Positions 25,980-35,280 of a stretch of 64,000 nt of DNA are shown piece by piece. Source of the DNA: Streptomyces zhihengii (lineage in GTDB: Bacteria; Actinomycetota; Actinomycetes; Streptomycetales; Streptomycetaceae); the NCBI RefSeq assembly GCF_016919245.1, contig NZ_JAFEJA010000002.1:808501-872500 (forward strand), read 5' to 3'. A program made the translations under genes and the position numbers. Under the pieces are notes generated by a model. The model made no database searches. It saw only the letters and a program-made list of their open reading frames with translations, and had not been told where the DNA came from. Positions within the stretch are counted from its first letter, which is position 1. Each line of letters opens with the position of its first letter.

Positions 25980-28598
25980 ATGACCCGGTACGGCGCGGGC
26001 CGGCGGCCCTCCCCCGACGCCGAGCGCCCCGGACCCGCGGCCTCCGGCGAGCGCGGTCCGGCGACGCCCGAGCCTGCCCCGCAGCCGCCCCCCGGCGCCC
26101 GTGGCGGGGGAGCGGCGCCGGACGACCTGGCGATGGTCCTCGCCCAGGCGGAGGCGGCCGCGATCGAGGCCGTCGGCGGTTTCGCCGGGGGCCTCTACAT
26201 GCGGACCACCTCCCCGGAGCTGCTGCTCCTCGCGGTGATCGCCGGGCTGCCGTCCGACCTCTTCCGGCACTGGTGGCGGATGCACGTCAACCGGCCCTTC
26301 CCCCACTCGGAGGCGTACCGCTCCGGCCGGCCCGTCTACCTCGGCGACGCCGAGGAGGCCATGCGCCGCTACCCCCAGCTGATGGCCGGACTGCCCTTCC
26401 CCTTCGGATCGCTGTACGTGCCGATCATCCACCGGCGCGAGACCTTCGGGATCATCGCCGTGCTGCGCCCTGGCACCCCGGGTCGCACCGTCGAGGAGGC
26501 CGACCGGCGGCGCGTCACTGACATCGCCGCACGGCTCGGCGAGACGCTCGCCGCCATGCCCGCCGAGGGCCGGATCCAGTGGGAGGGCGACCCGCTGGCC
26601 GTCACCCTGCCGAGCGTGAGCTCGCCGCCGGTGCGCTTCGGCACCTTCGACTGGGACCTGGAGGAGGGCACCGTCGACGGCGACGACGGCTGGTGCGCCA
26701 TCATGGGCACCCCGCCGGGCCTGCCCCTGACCGTCGACGAGGTGGCCTCCCGCGTCGAGCCCGCCGACGCGTACGGCCTGCGGGCCGTCGCCCTGCACGC
26801 CGCCGAGTCCGACCGCCCCGTCACCCGAAGGATCCGCCTCCAGGGCTCCGACGGGCGGCCCCACCTGGTGGAGATGTCCGGTCGCCGCAGGCGCCGGCGC
26901 GACGGATCCGACGCCACCCGGCTGACCGGCTTCCTCGTGGACCTCGGCGCCGGGCCGGTGGTCGCCGAGTCGGCGGACCGGCTGCCGCAGGGGGTCTGCT
27001 CCCTCGACCGCCTCGGCCGCGTCACCTACGTCAACCGCCACGCCGAGACCCTGGTCGGCCTGCCGCGCTCCGCCCTGCTCGGTACCGTCCTGTGGGAGGC
27101 CGTGCCCTGGCTCGGGCAGCCCGCCTACGAGGACTACTACCGCTCCGCCCTGCTCTCCGGGGACCCGGCGAACTTCCTCGTCCAGCGCGACCAGGGCTGG
27201 CTGTCCGTCTCGGTCTTCGCCGGGTACGACGGCCTCACCGTCACCATGGGCCCGGCCGACCAGCCCGCCTACGCCCCCGGTTCGGTCGTCGCCCCCGGCA
27301 CCGGCATGGGCTCGCCGGCCGACCGCGCCGTCGCCCTCTACCGGCCGGTCGCCCTCGCCATCGCCCTCACCGAGGCGGTGACCGCCCGCCAGGTGTCCGC
27401 CGTGGTCACCGAGGAGCTGCTGCCCGCCTTCGGCGGACGCCAGCTCGCCATCTACCTCCTCAACGACCGCCATCTGTACCTCTCCTGGGAGACCGGCTTC
27501 CCCCGCGGCTTCCTCCACCGCTTCGACGGCGTCGGCCTCGACGAGAAGATCCCGGGCGTGGACACCCTCACCAGCGGGCGCCCGCTCTTCTTCGAGTCGA
27601 TGCACCACCTCGCCGAGGCGTATCCCGGCATCCCGCTCGACGCCCATGTCGGCGCCCGCGCCTTCCTGCCGCTGATCGCCTCCGGGCGGCCCGTCGGCTC
27701 CTGCATCCTCGGCTTCGACCAGCCGCGCGGCTTCAGCCCCGAGGAACGCACCGTGCTCACCGCGCTCGCCGGCCTCATCGCCCAGGCCCTCCAGCGCGCC
27801 CAGCGCTACGACTCGGAGGCCGCGCTCGCCCGCGGCCTCCAGGACGGGCTGCTGCCCCGCCGGCTGCCCGTCGTCGACCAGCTCGACACCGTGGCCTGCC
27901 ACCTCCCGGGCACCCAGGGGATGGACGTCGGCGGCGACTGGTACGACGTCGTCGAGACGGCCGGCGGCGTGGCCATCGTCATCGGCGACGTCCAGGGCCA
28001 CGGCGTGTCCGCCGCCGCCACCATGGGCCAGCTGCGCAGCGCCGTCCGGGCCCTCGCGGTCAGCGGCCACGGGCCCGCGGAGGTCATGGGAGGCACCAAC
28101 CGGCTGCTCATCGACCTCGACCCGGGCCAGTTCGCGAGCTGCTGCTACATCCTGCTCGACCCCGCCGCCGGCCGCGCCGAGGCCGTGCGGGCGGGCCATC
28201 TCCAGCCCCTGCTGCGCCGGCCCGACGGCCGCACCGAGGTGCTCGACCTGCCCGGCGGCGTGGTGCTCGGCGTCGACGCCGACGCCGAGTACCCCGTGAC
28301 GGAGTTCTACCTCGAACGCGGCGCGGTGCTGGCCATGTTCACCGACGGGCTCGTCGAAGTGCCCGGCGTCGACATCGACTTCGGCATCGAGCGGCTGCGC
28401 CTCATGCTCTGCGACGTCGGCGCCTCCCCGCTCGGCGACACCGCCGACCGGCTGATCAACGAGGCACGCCGGACCACCGACCGCCCCGACGACATCGCCC
28501 TGCTCCTCGCCGCCCGCTGGAGCGAGGCCCCCGGCACCACCCCGCCGCACGACGAGGCGCCCGGCGAGGCGTCCGGCGCCGCGCACGAGGACGCCTGA
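25980..28598 (+). CDS. GAF/PAS sensor coupled to SpoIIE-type PP2C phosphatase
   Basis: An 872-aa multidomain signalling protein. After about 45 disordered residues there is a GAF-like domain (about 48-185), a PAS-like domain (about 215-325), a second PAS (about 330-430; GVCSLDRLGRVTYVNRHAETLVGLPRSALLG), a second GAF (about 455-620) and a SpoIIE/PP2C domain (about 635-850). The metal and phosphatase motifs are intact: GMDVGGDWYDVVE, VIGDVQGHGVSAAATMGQLR, MFTDGLVE and RPDDIALLLAA. There are no membrane helices. It should dephosphorylate an anti-anti-sigma protein in response to an intracellular ligand or redox cue. The gene overlaps the uracil-DNA glycosylase start by 1 nt. Partner and signal are unknown. 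Confidence 0.92.
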   Translation: MTRYGAGRRPSPDAERPGPAASGERGPATPEPAPQPPPGARGGGAAPDDLAMVLAQAEAAAIEAVGGFAGGLYMRTTSPELLLLAVIAGLPSDLFRHWWRMHVNRPFPHSEAYRSGRPVYLGDAEEAMRRYPQLMAGLPFPFGSLYVPIIHRRETFGIIAVLRPGTPGRTVEEADRRRVTDIAARLGETLAAMPAEGRIQWEGDPLAVTLPSVSSPPVRFGTFDWDLEEGTVDGDDGWCAIMGTPPGLPLTVDEVASRVEPADAYGLRAVALHAAESDRPVTRRIRLQGSDGRPHLVEMSGRRRRRRDGSDATRLTGFLVDLGAGPVVAESADRLPQGVCSLDRLGRVTYVNRHAETLVGLPRSALLGTVLWEAVPWLGQPAYEDYYRSALLSGDPANFLVQRDQGWLSVSVFAGYDGLTVTMGPADQPAYAPGSVVAPGTGMGSPADRAVALYRPVALAIALTEAVTARQVSAVVTEELLPAFGGRQLAIYLLNDRHLYLSWETGFPRGFLHRFDGVGLDEKIPGVDTLTSGRPLFFESMHHLAEAYPGIPLDAHVGARAFLPLIASGRPVGSCILGFDQPRGFSPEERTVLTALAGLIAQALQRAQRYDSEAALARGLQDGLLPRRLPVVDQLDTVACHLPGTQGMDVGGDWYDVVETAGGVAIVIGDVQGHGVSAAATMGQLRSAVRALAVSGHGPAEVMGGTNRLLIDLDPGQFASCCYILLDPAAGRAEAVRAGHLQPLLRRPDGRTEVLDLPGGVVLGVDADAEYPVTEFYLERGAVLAMFTDGLVEVPGVDIDFGIERLRLMLCDVGASPLGDTADRLINEARRTTDRPDDIALLLAARWSEAPGTTPPHDEAPGEASGAAHEDA

Positions 28599-29413
28599 TG
28601 GGCCCCGGCCGCTCCGGCGGCACGGGCGGACGGCCCGCGCCCGGCGACCCGTCGTTCCCCGCCCGCACCGCGCCCCGCTGCGCCTCGGCCGGCGCGCTCG
28701 ACCGGCAGGTCGCCCGCTGCGGGGCCTGCCCCCGCCTGGTGGAATGGCGCGAGAGCGTGGCCGCCGCCCCGCGCGCCGCCTTCCGCGACGAGGAGTACTG
28801 GGCCCGCCCCGTCCCCGGCTTCGGCCCCGAGGACGCGGCACTCGCCGTCGTCGGACTCGCCCCGGCGGCCCACGGCGGCAACCGCACCGGGCGCATGTTC
28901 ACCGGCGACGACGCGGGGGACGTGCTCTTCGCCGCCCTGCACCGGGCGGGCCTCGCCTCCCGGCCGGAGTCGGCGCACCGCGGCGACGGCCTCGTGCTGC
29001 TCGGCACCCGCGTCACCGCGCCCGTCCACTGCGCGCCGCCGCAGAACCGGCCCACGCCCGCGGAGCGCGACACCTGCCGGCCCTGGCTCGCCGCCGAACT
29101 CGCCCTGCTGCCGCGGCTGCGGGCGGTCGTCGTGCTCGGCGCCTTCGGCTGGCAGGCCGTGCTGCCCGTCCTGGCCGACGCGGGCTACGACGTCCCGCGC
29201 CCCCGCCCGGCGTTCGGCCACGGGGCCCACCACGTCCTGGGCCGCGCCGACGGCGGCGGGGAGCTCCATCTGCTCGGCAGCTACCACCCCAGCCGGCGCA
29301 ACGTCTCCACCGGCCGCCTCACCCCGGCGATGCTGCTGGACGTGCTCACCCGCGCCGCCCGTGTCAGCGGCGCGGGTCTCGGTGCAGACGGGCCAGCACC
29401 TTGTCCGGAGTGA
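28598..29413 (+). CDS. Family 5 uracil-DNA glycosylase (UDGb type)
   Basis: A 271-aa DNA-repair enzyme. Iron-sulfur cysteines Cys41, Cys44, Cys145 and Cys160 match the 4Fe-4S pattern of thermophilic/actinobacterial UDGs. Motif 1 is GLAPAAHGGNRTGRMFTGD, with Ala where families 1 and 4 have Asp or Glu, which is diagnostic of family 5; the second motif is SYHPSRRNVSTGRLT. These enzymes remove uracil, and often hypoxanthine or xanthine, from duplex DNA. The ATG overlaps the stop of the phosphatase gene (TGATG), so the two are coupled. The last 50 bp overlap the convergent molybdoenzyme gene. Confidence 0.93.
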   Translation: MGPGRSGGTGGRPAPGDPSFPARTAPRCASAGALDRQVARCGACPRLVEWRESVAAAPRAAFRDEEYWARPVPGFGPEDAALAVVGLAPAAHGGNRTGRMFTGDDAGDVLFAALHRAGLASRPESAHRGDGLVLLGTRVTAPVHCAPPQNRPTPAERDTCRPWLAAELALLPRLRAVVVLGAFGWQAVLPVLADAGYDVPRPRPAFGHGAHHVLGRADGGGELHLLGSYHPSRRNVSTGRLTPAMLLDVLTRAARVSGAGLGADGPAPCPE

Positions 29414-31478
29414 ACGGGGGCTCCCGCAGCCGTGCCCCCAGCGCATGACGGAGCGCGTTGCCGATCGCCGCCGCGGTGCCCACGATCCCGATCTCGCCGA
29501 TGCCCTTGCTGCCCATCGGATTGAGATGCGGGTCGTCCTCCTCCAGCCAGTACGCCTCGACGGACGGCACGTCCGCGCAGACCGGCACGTGGTACGAGGC
29601 CAGGTCGCACTCCGCGATGTCGCCGAAGCGGGCGTCGAGCGTGCTGCCCTCCGTCAGCGCCATCCCCAGCCCCATCGTCATCCCGCCCGTCAACTGCGAC
29701 CAGGCGGTACGGGGGTTGAGGATCCGCCCGGCGGCGAACACGCCCAGCAGCCGACGCGCGCGGACCTCGCCCGTCACCGTGTCGGCGGAGACCTCCGCGA
29801 ACACCGCGCCGAAGGCGTGCCGGGCGTACGGCACCTCGGCGCCGGCCTCCTCCCGGGTGTCGGCCGTCGCCGTCAGCCCCTCGGGCGGCACCGTCCCGCC
29901 GTGCTCCGCCAGCAGCGCCGCCAGCGCCTCGCACGCCCGGTGCACCGCCCAGCCCCAGGACGCCGTGCCCGACGAGCCGCCCGCCAGCGGCGCGGCCGGC
30001 AGCTCCGTGCTCCCGACCTCCACCCGCACCGCGTCCAGCGGCACGTCCAGCGCCTGCGCCGCGATCTGCCCGAGCACGGTGCGCGCGCCGGTGCCGATGT
30101 CGGTGGCGTTCACCCGGATCACATGACGCCCGCCGGGCTCCGCGGTCGCACTCGCCCGCGAGGGGCCGATCAGCACCGGATAGGTACTGGCCGCGACACC
30201 CGAGCCGATCAGCAGGTCGCCCTCCCGCCGGGCACCGGGGCGGGGATCGCGCTCCTGCCAGCCGAAGCGCCGCGCGCCCTCGCGCAGACACCCGGGCAGA
30301 CCGCGGCTGCTGAAGGGCCGCCCGCTGTCCGGCTCGGTGTCCGGCTCGTTGCGCAGCCGCAGCTCCACCGGGTCGATGCCGGCGGCCTCCGCCAGCTCGT
30401 CCATCGCCGACTCCAGCGCGTACATCCCGGACGCCTCACCGGGCGCCCGCATCCACGACGGCGTCGGCACGTCCAGGTCCACGACCCGGTGCACCGTACG
30501 GCTGTTGGGGGAGGTGTACATCACCCGCCCCGGCACCGCGGCCTGCTCCACGAACTCCCGCACCCGCGACGTACGGGTCACCACCTCGTGGTCGAGCGCG
30601 GTGATCACCCCGTCGGCGCCCGCGCCGAGCCGCACCCGGTGCAGGGTCGGCGCGCGGTGGCCCACCACCGCGGCGAGCTGACGCCTCGGCAGCGCCAGGG
30701 TGACCGGCCGCCCCGTGTGGCGGGACGCCATCACCGCGAGCACCACGTGCGGCCGCGGCGTCCCCTTGGACCCGAAGCCGCCGCCGACGTGCTCGGACAC
30801 CACGGTCACCTGCCGGCGCTCCAGCCCGAACATCCGGGCCAGCACCTCGCGGACGGTGTTCGCGCCCTGGCTGGAGTCCTGCACGGTCAGGGTGCCGTCG
30901 TCCTTCCAGTGGGCGGTCGCCGCGTGCGGCTCCATCGGATGGTTGTGCAGCGCGGTGAGCGCGTACTCGGCCTCCACCCGCACCGCCGCCGACGCGAACG
31001 CCCCGTCCGGGTCGCCGCGTTCGCGCAGACCCGGATGACCGCCGTTGGCCTCCTCGGGGGTGCGCAGACCGGGCCGGTCGCGGGAGAGCAGCACATCGTG
31101 CTCCTCGGTCTGGTACGACACCCGCACCGCCGCCGCCCCGGCGCGCGCGTTCTCCAGCGTGTCCGCCACCACCAGCGCCACGTACCAGCCGCGGTGCGGG
31201 ACGCGGTCGTCCTGGAGCACCGCGAGGGTCGCGTCGTCGGGGGCGGCGACCCGGGGCGCGTTCTCGTGGGTCAGCACCGCCCGCACCCCCCGCACGGCCA
31301 GGGCGGGGCCCGGATCGATCTCCGTGACCCGGCCGCGGGCGACGGTTGCGGGCACCGGCCAGGCGTGCAGCCGGTCCGGCGGCCGGTACTCCGCCGCGTA
31401 CCGGGCCCGCCCGGTGACCTTGTCGCGCGCCTCGCTGCGCTCGGCGCCGGCGCCGAGGACGCGTCCCGTCTCCGTCAT
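29364..31478 (-). CDS. Molybdopterin-binding subunit of a YagR/PaoC-type aldehyde oxidoreductase (xanthine dehydrogenase family)
   Basis: A 704-aa large subunit. The N-terminal Ald_Xan_dh_C domain has KVTGRARYAAEYRPPDRLHAW; the molybdopterin domain has VVSEHVGGGFGSKG, SPNSRTVHRVVDLDVPTPSWMRAPGE and the catalytic Glu in NPMGSKGIGEIGIVG near the C-terminus. Length and motifs match YagR/PaoC, which oxidise aromatic aldehydes, rather than the longer bifunctional xanthine dehydrogenases. Its start overlaps the FAD-subunit stop (ATGA). It converges on and overlaps the uracil-DNA glycosylase gene by 50 bp. The substrate is unproven. Confidence 0.92.
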   Translation of the reverse strand: MTETGRVLGAGAERSEARDKVTGRARYAAEYRPPDRLHAWPVPATVARGRVTEIDPGPALAVRGVRAVLTHENAPRVAAPDDATLAVLQDDRVPHRGWYVALVVADTLENARAGAAAVRVSYQTEEHDVLLSRDRPGLRTPEEANGGHPGLRERGDPDGAFASAAVRVEAEYALTALHNHPMEPHAATAHWKDDGTLTVQDSSQGANTVREVLARMFGLERRQVTVVSEHVGGGFGSKGTPRPHVVLAVMASRHTGRPVTLALPRRQLAAVVGHRAPTLHRVRLGAGADGVITALDHEVVTRTSRVREFVEQAAVPGRVMYTSPNSRTVHRVVDLDVPTPSWMRAPGEASGMYALESAMDELAEAAGIDPVELRLRNEPDTEPDSGRPFSSRGLPGCLREGARRFGWQERDPRPGARREGDLLIGSGVAASTYPVLIGPSRASATAEPGGRHVIRVNATDIGTGARTVLGQIAAQALDVPLDAVRVEVGSTELPAAPLAGGSSGTASWGWAVHRACEALAALLAEHGGTVPPEGLTATADTREEAGAEVPYARHAFGAVFAEVSADTVTGEVRARRLLGVFAAGRILNPRTAWSQLTGGMTMGLGMALTEGSTLDARFGDIAECDLASYHVPVCADVPSVEAYWLEEDDPHLNPMGSKGIGEIGIVGTAAAIGNALRHALGARLREPPFTPDKVLARLHRDPRR

Positions 31479-32461
31479 GCCGCCTCCCCGGCCAGTTCCG
31501 TCAGGACCCGCACGGCCAGATCGCCCGCGAGCCGCACCTTGAAGGCGTTGTCCCGCAGCGGCTCGGCCGCGTCCAGCTCCGCCTCCGCGGCCTGCTCGAA
31601 CACCGCCGCCGTCGGCGCGGCCCCGAGCAGCCGCTCCTCGGCCGTCCACGCCCGCCACGGGCGGTGCGCCAGCCCGCCGAAGGCGAGCGAGGCATGCCGG
31701 ATCCGGCCGTCCTCGACGGCCAGGCAGGCCGCCACCGACACCAGCGCGAACGCGTACGAGGCACGGTCGCGCACCTTCCGGTAGACCGAGCGGACGCCGG
31801 GGGCGGGCGGCAGGTCGACCGCGGTGATCAGCTCGCCGGGCCGCAGCTCCGTGTCCACGTCCGGACGGTCGCCCGGCAGCCGGTGGAACGAGGTGACCGG
31901 CAGCGACCGGGGGCCGTCCGTGCCCTCGGTCCGCACGGTGGCGTCGAAGGCGGCGAGGGCCACGGCCATGTCGGAGGGGTGGGTGGCCACACAGTGCGGC
32001 GAGTGGCCCAGCACCGCCAGATCCCGGTGGATCCCCTCCACGGCGGGGCAGCCCGTGCCCGGCTCGCGCTTGTTGCACGGCTTGCCGACGTCCTGGAAGT
32101 ACGTGCACCGGGTGCGCTGGAGCAGATTGCCGCCGGTGGTCGCGGAGTTGCGGAGCTGGGGCGACGCCCCGGCCAGCAGCGCCTGCGACAGCGCGCGGTA
32201 GCGGGTGCGTACGGCGGGGTGGGCGGCGAGGTCGCTGTTGCGGACCGTCGCTCCGATGCGCAGGCCGCCGTCCGGCGTCGCGTCGACCGAGTCCAGCGGC
32301 AGCCGGCGCACGTCGATCAGCATCCGGGGCGCGGCCACGCCGAGCTTCATCAGGTCGACCAGATTGGTGCCCCCGGCGAGGTACTGCGCCCCGGGGCGGG
32401 CGGCCCAGGCGGTGAGCGCCTCGCCGGTGGTCGACGCGCGCAGGTATCCGTACGGCTTCAC
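31475..32461 (-). CDS. FAD-binding subunit with extra 4Fe-4S motif (YagS/PaoB type)
   Basis: A 328-aa CoxM/YagS-like subunit. FAD-binding motifs are LAGGTNLVDLMKLG and NSATTGGNLLQRTRCTYF. It carries the additional cysteine set Cys119, Cys129, Cys138 (QRTRCTYF..CNKREPGTGC) and Cys157, which in PaoB-type and 4-hydroxybenzoyl-CoA reductase-type subunits binds a 4Fe-4S cluster absent from ordinary xanthine dehydrogenases. It passes electrons between the 2Fe-2S subunit and FAD. The GTG start overlaps the stop of the 2Fe-2S gene and its own stop overlaps the next ATG, so all three subunits are tightly coupled. Confidence 0.92.
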   Translation of the reverse strand: MKPYGYLRASTTGEALTAWAARPGAQYLAGGTNLVDLMKLGVAAPRMLIDVRRLPLDSVDATPDGGLRIGATVRNSDLAAHPAVRTRYRALSQALLAGASPQLRNSATTGGNLLQRTRCTYFQDVGKPCNKREPGTGCPAVEGIHRDLAVLGHSPHCVATHPSDMAVALAAFDATVRTEGTDGPRSLPVTSFHRLPGDRPDVDTELRPGELITAVDLPPAPGVRSVYRKVRDRASYAFALVSVAACLAVEDGRIRHASLAFGGLAHRPWRAWTAEERLLGAAPTAAVFEQAAEAELDAAEPLRDNAFKVRLAGDLAVRVLTELAGEAA

Positions 32462-32994
32462 GAGGCCACGTCCTCGATGGCGGCCACGATGCCGGGATAG
32501 GCGCCGCAGCGGCAGATGTTGCCGCTCATCCGCTCCCGGATCTCCTCCGCCGTCAGCTCCACCGGCCCCTCGGTACCCCGCGTCACCAGCGACGGGTGCC
32601 CCTCCCGGGCCTCCGCGAGCAGGCCCGCGGCCGAGCAGAGCTGCCCCGGCGTGCAGTAGCCGCACTGCAGCGCGTCCCGGGCCACGAACGCCTCCTGGAG
32701 GGGATGCGCTCCCCGGTCGCCGGCGAGGCCCTCCACCGTCACGATGCGCGCCCCGTCGTACGCCACCGCGGGGAGCAGGCAGCTCAGCACCCGCCGCCCG
32801 TCGACCAGGACCGTGCACGCACCGCACTGCCCCTGGTCGCAGCCCTTCTTCGGGCCCGTGATCCCGAGCCCCTCGCGCAGGGCGTCCAGGACGGTGGTGC
32901 GGTGGTCGAGCGCCACGGTGCGGGCGACGCCGTTGACGTGCAGGGTGACCACCGACGCTTGGGCCGGGTCGTCGGGTCGTGCGCTGGACTCCAC
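32458..32994 (-). CDS. 2Fe-2S subunit of the molybdenum hydroxylase (YagT/PaoA type)
   Basis: A 178-aa subunit with a plant-type ferredoxin domain (GCDQGQCGACTVLVDGRRVLSC) and the second [2Fe-2S]-binding domain (LQCGYCTPGQLCSAAG ... GNICRCGAYPGI). E. coli PaoA carries a twin-arginine signal; none is visible here, suggesting a cytoplasmic enzyme. GTG 32994 is chosen because GGAGG lies about 7 nt upstream and residues match the family from VVTLHVNGVARTV on. It is the first gene of the three-gene operon. Confidence 0.93.
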   Translation of the reverse strand: MESSARPDDPAQASVVTLHVNGVARTVALDHRTTVLDALREGLGITGPKKGCDQGQCGACTVLVDGRRVLSCLLPAVAYDGARIVTVEGLAGDRGAHPLQEAFVARDALQCGYCTPGQLCSAAGLLAEAREGHPSLVTRGTEGPVELTAEEIRERMSGNICRCGAYPGIVAAIEDVAS

Positions 32995-33305
32995 GTGCCG
33001 TCCTCCGTTCCGTGCGGGGCGCTCCCCGCTGGGGCGTGCCTCCCAGCCTGTGCCGGATCGGGCCGGAGCGCGCGCCGGACAGGGGCGCCCGTGCTCCCGC
33101 CCGCGGGAGGCGGAGAACGGCCGCCGGAGATGACTGTTCGTACGGTTAAGCGAATATTGTGCGCCGATCGGGGTACACCGATCGGATGTGCGTGCCGTGA
33201 CCGGCCGGCGACCGGCGGCCCTGTGCCGCCGTCCCGGCCGTGGCGCACGCCCGACCGGCGCTGAAGACGCAGGCCGGTACGCAGACACCGAAGGAGATGG
33301 AGGCC
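32995..33305. promoter_or_regulatory. Divergent intergenic region with a repeated CCGATCGG palindrome
   Basis: About 310 bp without a gene. At 33131-33185 the DNA is less GC-rich (GGTTAAGCGAATATTGTGCG) and two copies of the 8-bp palindrome CCGATCGG lie 14 bp apart (33164-33171, 33178-33185), an arrangement suited to a dimeric regulator. The site could control the molybdoenzyme operon, the small gene on the plus strand, or both. Confidence 0.45.
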
Positions 33306-33464
33306 GTGGACACCCGGGCCTACCCCCGACCGACCACCAGCCGCGTACCCGAGGACGAACGGGTGCGCATCTGCCGCCCCGCCGTGATCCGGCGGGATGC
33401 CGGAACGGAGCGCGAGCCCCGCGAGGCGGGACCCGAGGCGCACATCGTCCGCGGCGACGACTGA
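33306..33464 (+). CDS. Small hypothetical protein, 52 aa
   Basis: A short basic/acidic peptide (VDTRAYPRPTTSRVPEDERV... to ...AHIVRGDD) that I do not recognise. AAGGAG at 33291-33296 abuts an ATG at 33297, leaving no spacing, but is 9 nt from GTG 33306, the better start. Third-position G/C bias is moderate. A perfect terminator hairpin follows 16 nt after the stop, supporting it as a real transcription unit. There is no signal peptide or membrane helix. Confidence 0.45.
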   Translation: MDTRAYPRPTTSRVPEDERVRICRPAVIRRDAGTEREPREAGPEAHIVRGDD

Positions 33465-33480
33465 CGCGACGCGGTGAGAT

Positions 33481-33517
33481 CCGGTGCCCGCACCCCCGCC
33501 GGGGGTGCGGGCACCGG
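33481..33517. terminator. Perfect 17-bp hairpin
   Basis: CCGGTGCCCGCACCCCC (33481-33497) and its complement (33501-33517) with a 3-nt loop. It lies between the small plus-strand gene and the convergent membrane-protein gene, so it may serve both. Confidence 0.8.
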
Positions 33518-33629
33518 CCGTGCGGCCCGGAGGCTGCCGACGGTGCCCGTCCGGGCCCGGCCCGCCCCGGACGTGCGCGAGCCGCGCCGGGCGGTGGATC
33601 GCCCGGCGCGGTGGCCGTCCGGCGGGGGA

Positions 33630-34043
33630 TCAGACGCCCGGGCCTGCGCCCGGCCGGCCGCCTTCGTGACCTGGGCCGGTGTCCCCTTCGGCGCCGGGCT
33701 CGGGCCGCGGCGGCTCCTCGGCGGAGGGGCGCGCGCCCATGTTCCCGTAGCCGTGCATCTCGTGCGGGGTCAGGCGTCCCGGTGTCTGGCGGCCCTGGGA
33801 GGGGTCCACCTCGTCGGGTTCGAGACGGCTCTCGACATGGGTGCGGTGGTCGGGCGGGGTGGGCAGCTCGTCCCGGGTCGGCGCCGCGTCGCGCCGCCTG
33901 CGCGCTCCCACCTGCCAGACGATCCACACCAGCAGGACCAGCAGACCGACCACGATGAGAAGGAAGACGATCACTGCTGGTGCGCCCTCGCCCGCGGCGA
34001 GATCGGTGAGGGCGCCCTGTGCCGGAGGACTGTGAGTGGTCAT
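33630..34043 (-). CDS. Single-pass membrane protein, DUF6479-like
   Basis: A 137-aa protein with one membrane helix near residues 22-45 ([20 protein letters not shown]), an Arg-rich stop-transfer (GARRRRD) and a hydrophilic, Pro-rich cytoplasmic tail containing [13 protein letters not shown]. Similar short streptomycete proteins are annotated DUF6479; this name is from memory. Function is unknown. No Shine-Dalgarno sequence precedes ATG 34043. Instead GGGTAG lies about 10 nt upstream on the minus strand (34058-34053), reminiscent of the -10 of stress-sigma (SigB-like) promoters, with a weak GTCAT 14 bp further up. It could be a leaderless stress gene, which is speculative. Confidence 0.75.
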   Translation of the reverse strand: MTTHSPPAQGALTDLAAGEGAPAVIVFLLIVVGLLVLLVWIVWQVGARRRRDAAPTRDELPTPPDHRTHVESRLEPDEVDPSQGRQTPGRLTPHEMHGYGNMGARPSAEEPPRPEPGAEGDTGPGHEGGRPGAGPGV

Positions 34044-34176
34044 GGATAGCGACTACCCAGTTTGCCCCGGATATGACAGCTTTCGACCCGGACGTCCTAA
34101 GGCGTGGGCGCTTCCGGGGCCCGCCCGGCCGCCCGTCGGCGGCCCCGCCCGGGCCGGGTGCCCGGTCCGCCGCGTC

Positions 34177-35193
34177 CTACGCCGATCCCCGCACGACCAG
34201 CTCGGTCGGCAGCACGACGTGCTGCCGGGGCGTCGCAGGGTCGGCGATCTCCGCCAGGAGCAGCCGGGTGATGGTGACGCCGAGTTCCTCCACCGGCTGG
34301 CGCACGGTCGTCAGCGGGGGATCGGTGTGCCGGGCCAGGAACGAGTCGTCGAAGCCGACCACCGCCACGTCCTCGGGCACCCGCCGGCCCCGGGTGCGCA
34401 GCTCGCGCAGCGCGCCCGCCGCCATCACGTCGGAGGCCACGAAGACGGCGTCCAGCGACGGCACCCGGTCCAGCAGCTCGCCCATCGCCCGCCGGCCGCC
34501 TTCCTCGGTGAAGTCGGCGACGGCCACCAGGTCCTCGCCGGACGGCCGGCCGGCCGCGTCCAGCGCCTGCCGCCAGCCGCGCAGCCTGCTCAGACCCACG
34601 TCCATGTCCATCGGCCCCGCGACGGTGGTGACGGTGCGGCGGCCGCCCGCCAGCAGATGCCGCACGGCCGAGGCCGCGCCGCCCAGGTTGTCCGCGTACA
34701 CATGGCTGAGCGACTCGCCGGGGGAGCGGCGGCCGGCCAGCACGGTCGGCAGGCCCATCTCCTCCAGCAGGCCGGGCAGCGGGTCGTCGGCGTGCACCGA
34801 GACCAGCAGCACGCCGTCGACCCGGCGTTCCGTGACGGAGCGCGTGAGCTGGTCCCGCTCGCCCGCGTCGCGCACCAGGACGAGCTGGAGCTGGGTGCGG
34901 GTGTCGGCGAGGCCGGTGCTGACCCCGCGGATGACGGCGGAGAAGTACGGCTCCGAGCCCAGCCGGCTCTCCGACTCCGGGACGACGAGCGCGACGGAGT
35001 CGGTCCTGCTGGTCACCAGGCCGCGGGCGACCGAATTGGGCACGTAGCCGAGCTCCGCGATCGCGGTCATCACCGCGCTGCGCGCCTCGTCGCTGACCAG
35101 GGACGAGCCGTTGATCACCCGCGAGACCGTCGTGCGGCCCACGCCGGCGCGGGCGGCGACGGTCTTGATGGTCGGTCGCTGACCGCCCCCCAT
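34177..35193 (-). CDS. LacI family regulator, probable repressor of the divergent beta-glucosidase gene
   Basis: A 338-aa LacI/GalR regulator with helix-turn-helix [22 protein letters not shown] (two blocks) at the extreme N-terminus and a sensor domain ending [28 protein letters not shown]. The R-T-T-V-S-R-V-I-N recognition helix is like that of CebR/CelR-type regulators, and the three operator-like TGGG-N6-CCCA sites in front of the divergent GH1 gene resemble the CebR consensus. The start is fixed by GAGGAGGG 5 nt before ATG 35193. It probably represses the beta-glucosidase gene and perhaps itself; the inducer is likely a beta-glucoside. Confidence 0.92.
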   Translation of the reverse strand: MGGGQRPTIKTVAARAGVGRTTVSRVINGSSLVSDEARSAVMTAIAELGYVPNSVARGLVTSRTDSVALVVPESESRLGSEPYFSAVIRGVSTGLADTRTQLQLVLVRDAGERDQLTRSVTERRVDGVLLVSVHADDPLPGLLEEMGLPTVLAGRRSPGESLSHVYADNLGGAASAVRHLLAGGRRTVTTVAGPMDMDVGLSRLRGWRQALDAAGRPSGEDLVAVADFTEEGGRRAMGELLDRVPSLDAVFVASDVMAAGALRELRTRGRRVPEDVAVVGFDDSFLARHTDPPLTTVRQPVEELGVTITRLLLAEIADPATPRQHVVLPTELVVRGSA

Positions 35194-35280
35194 GGACCCT
35201 CCTCGTGCTTCGGCCGGGCCGTTCACCTGGCGCATTGTGCCAGAACGCCCGGTGCTCCCGACCGTGCGCCCACCGGCTCC

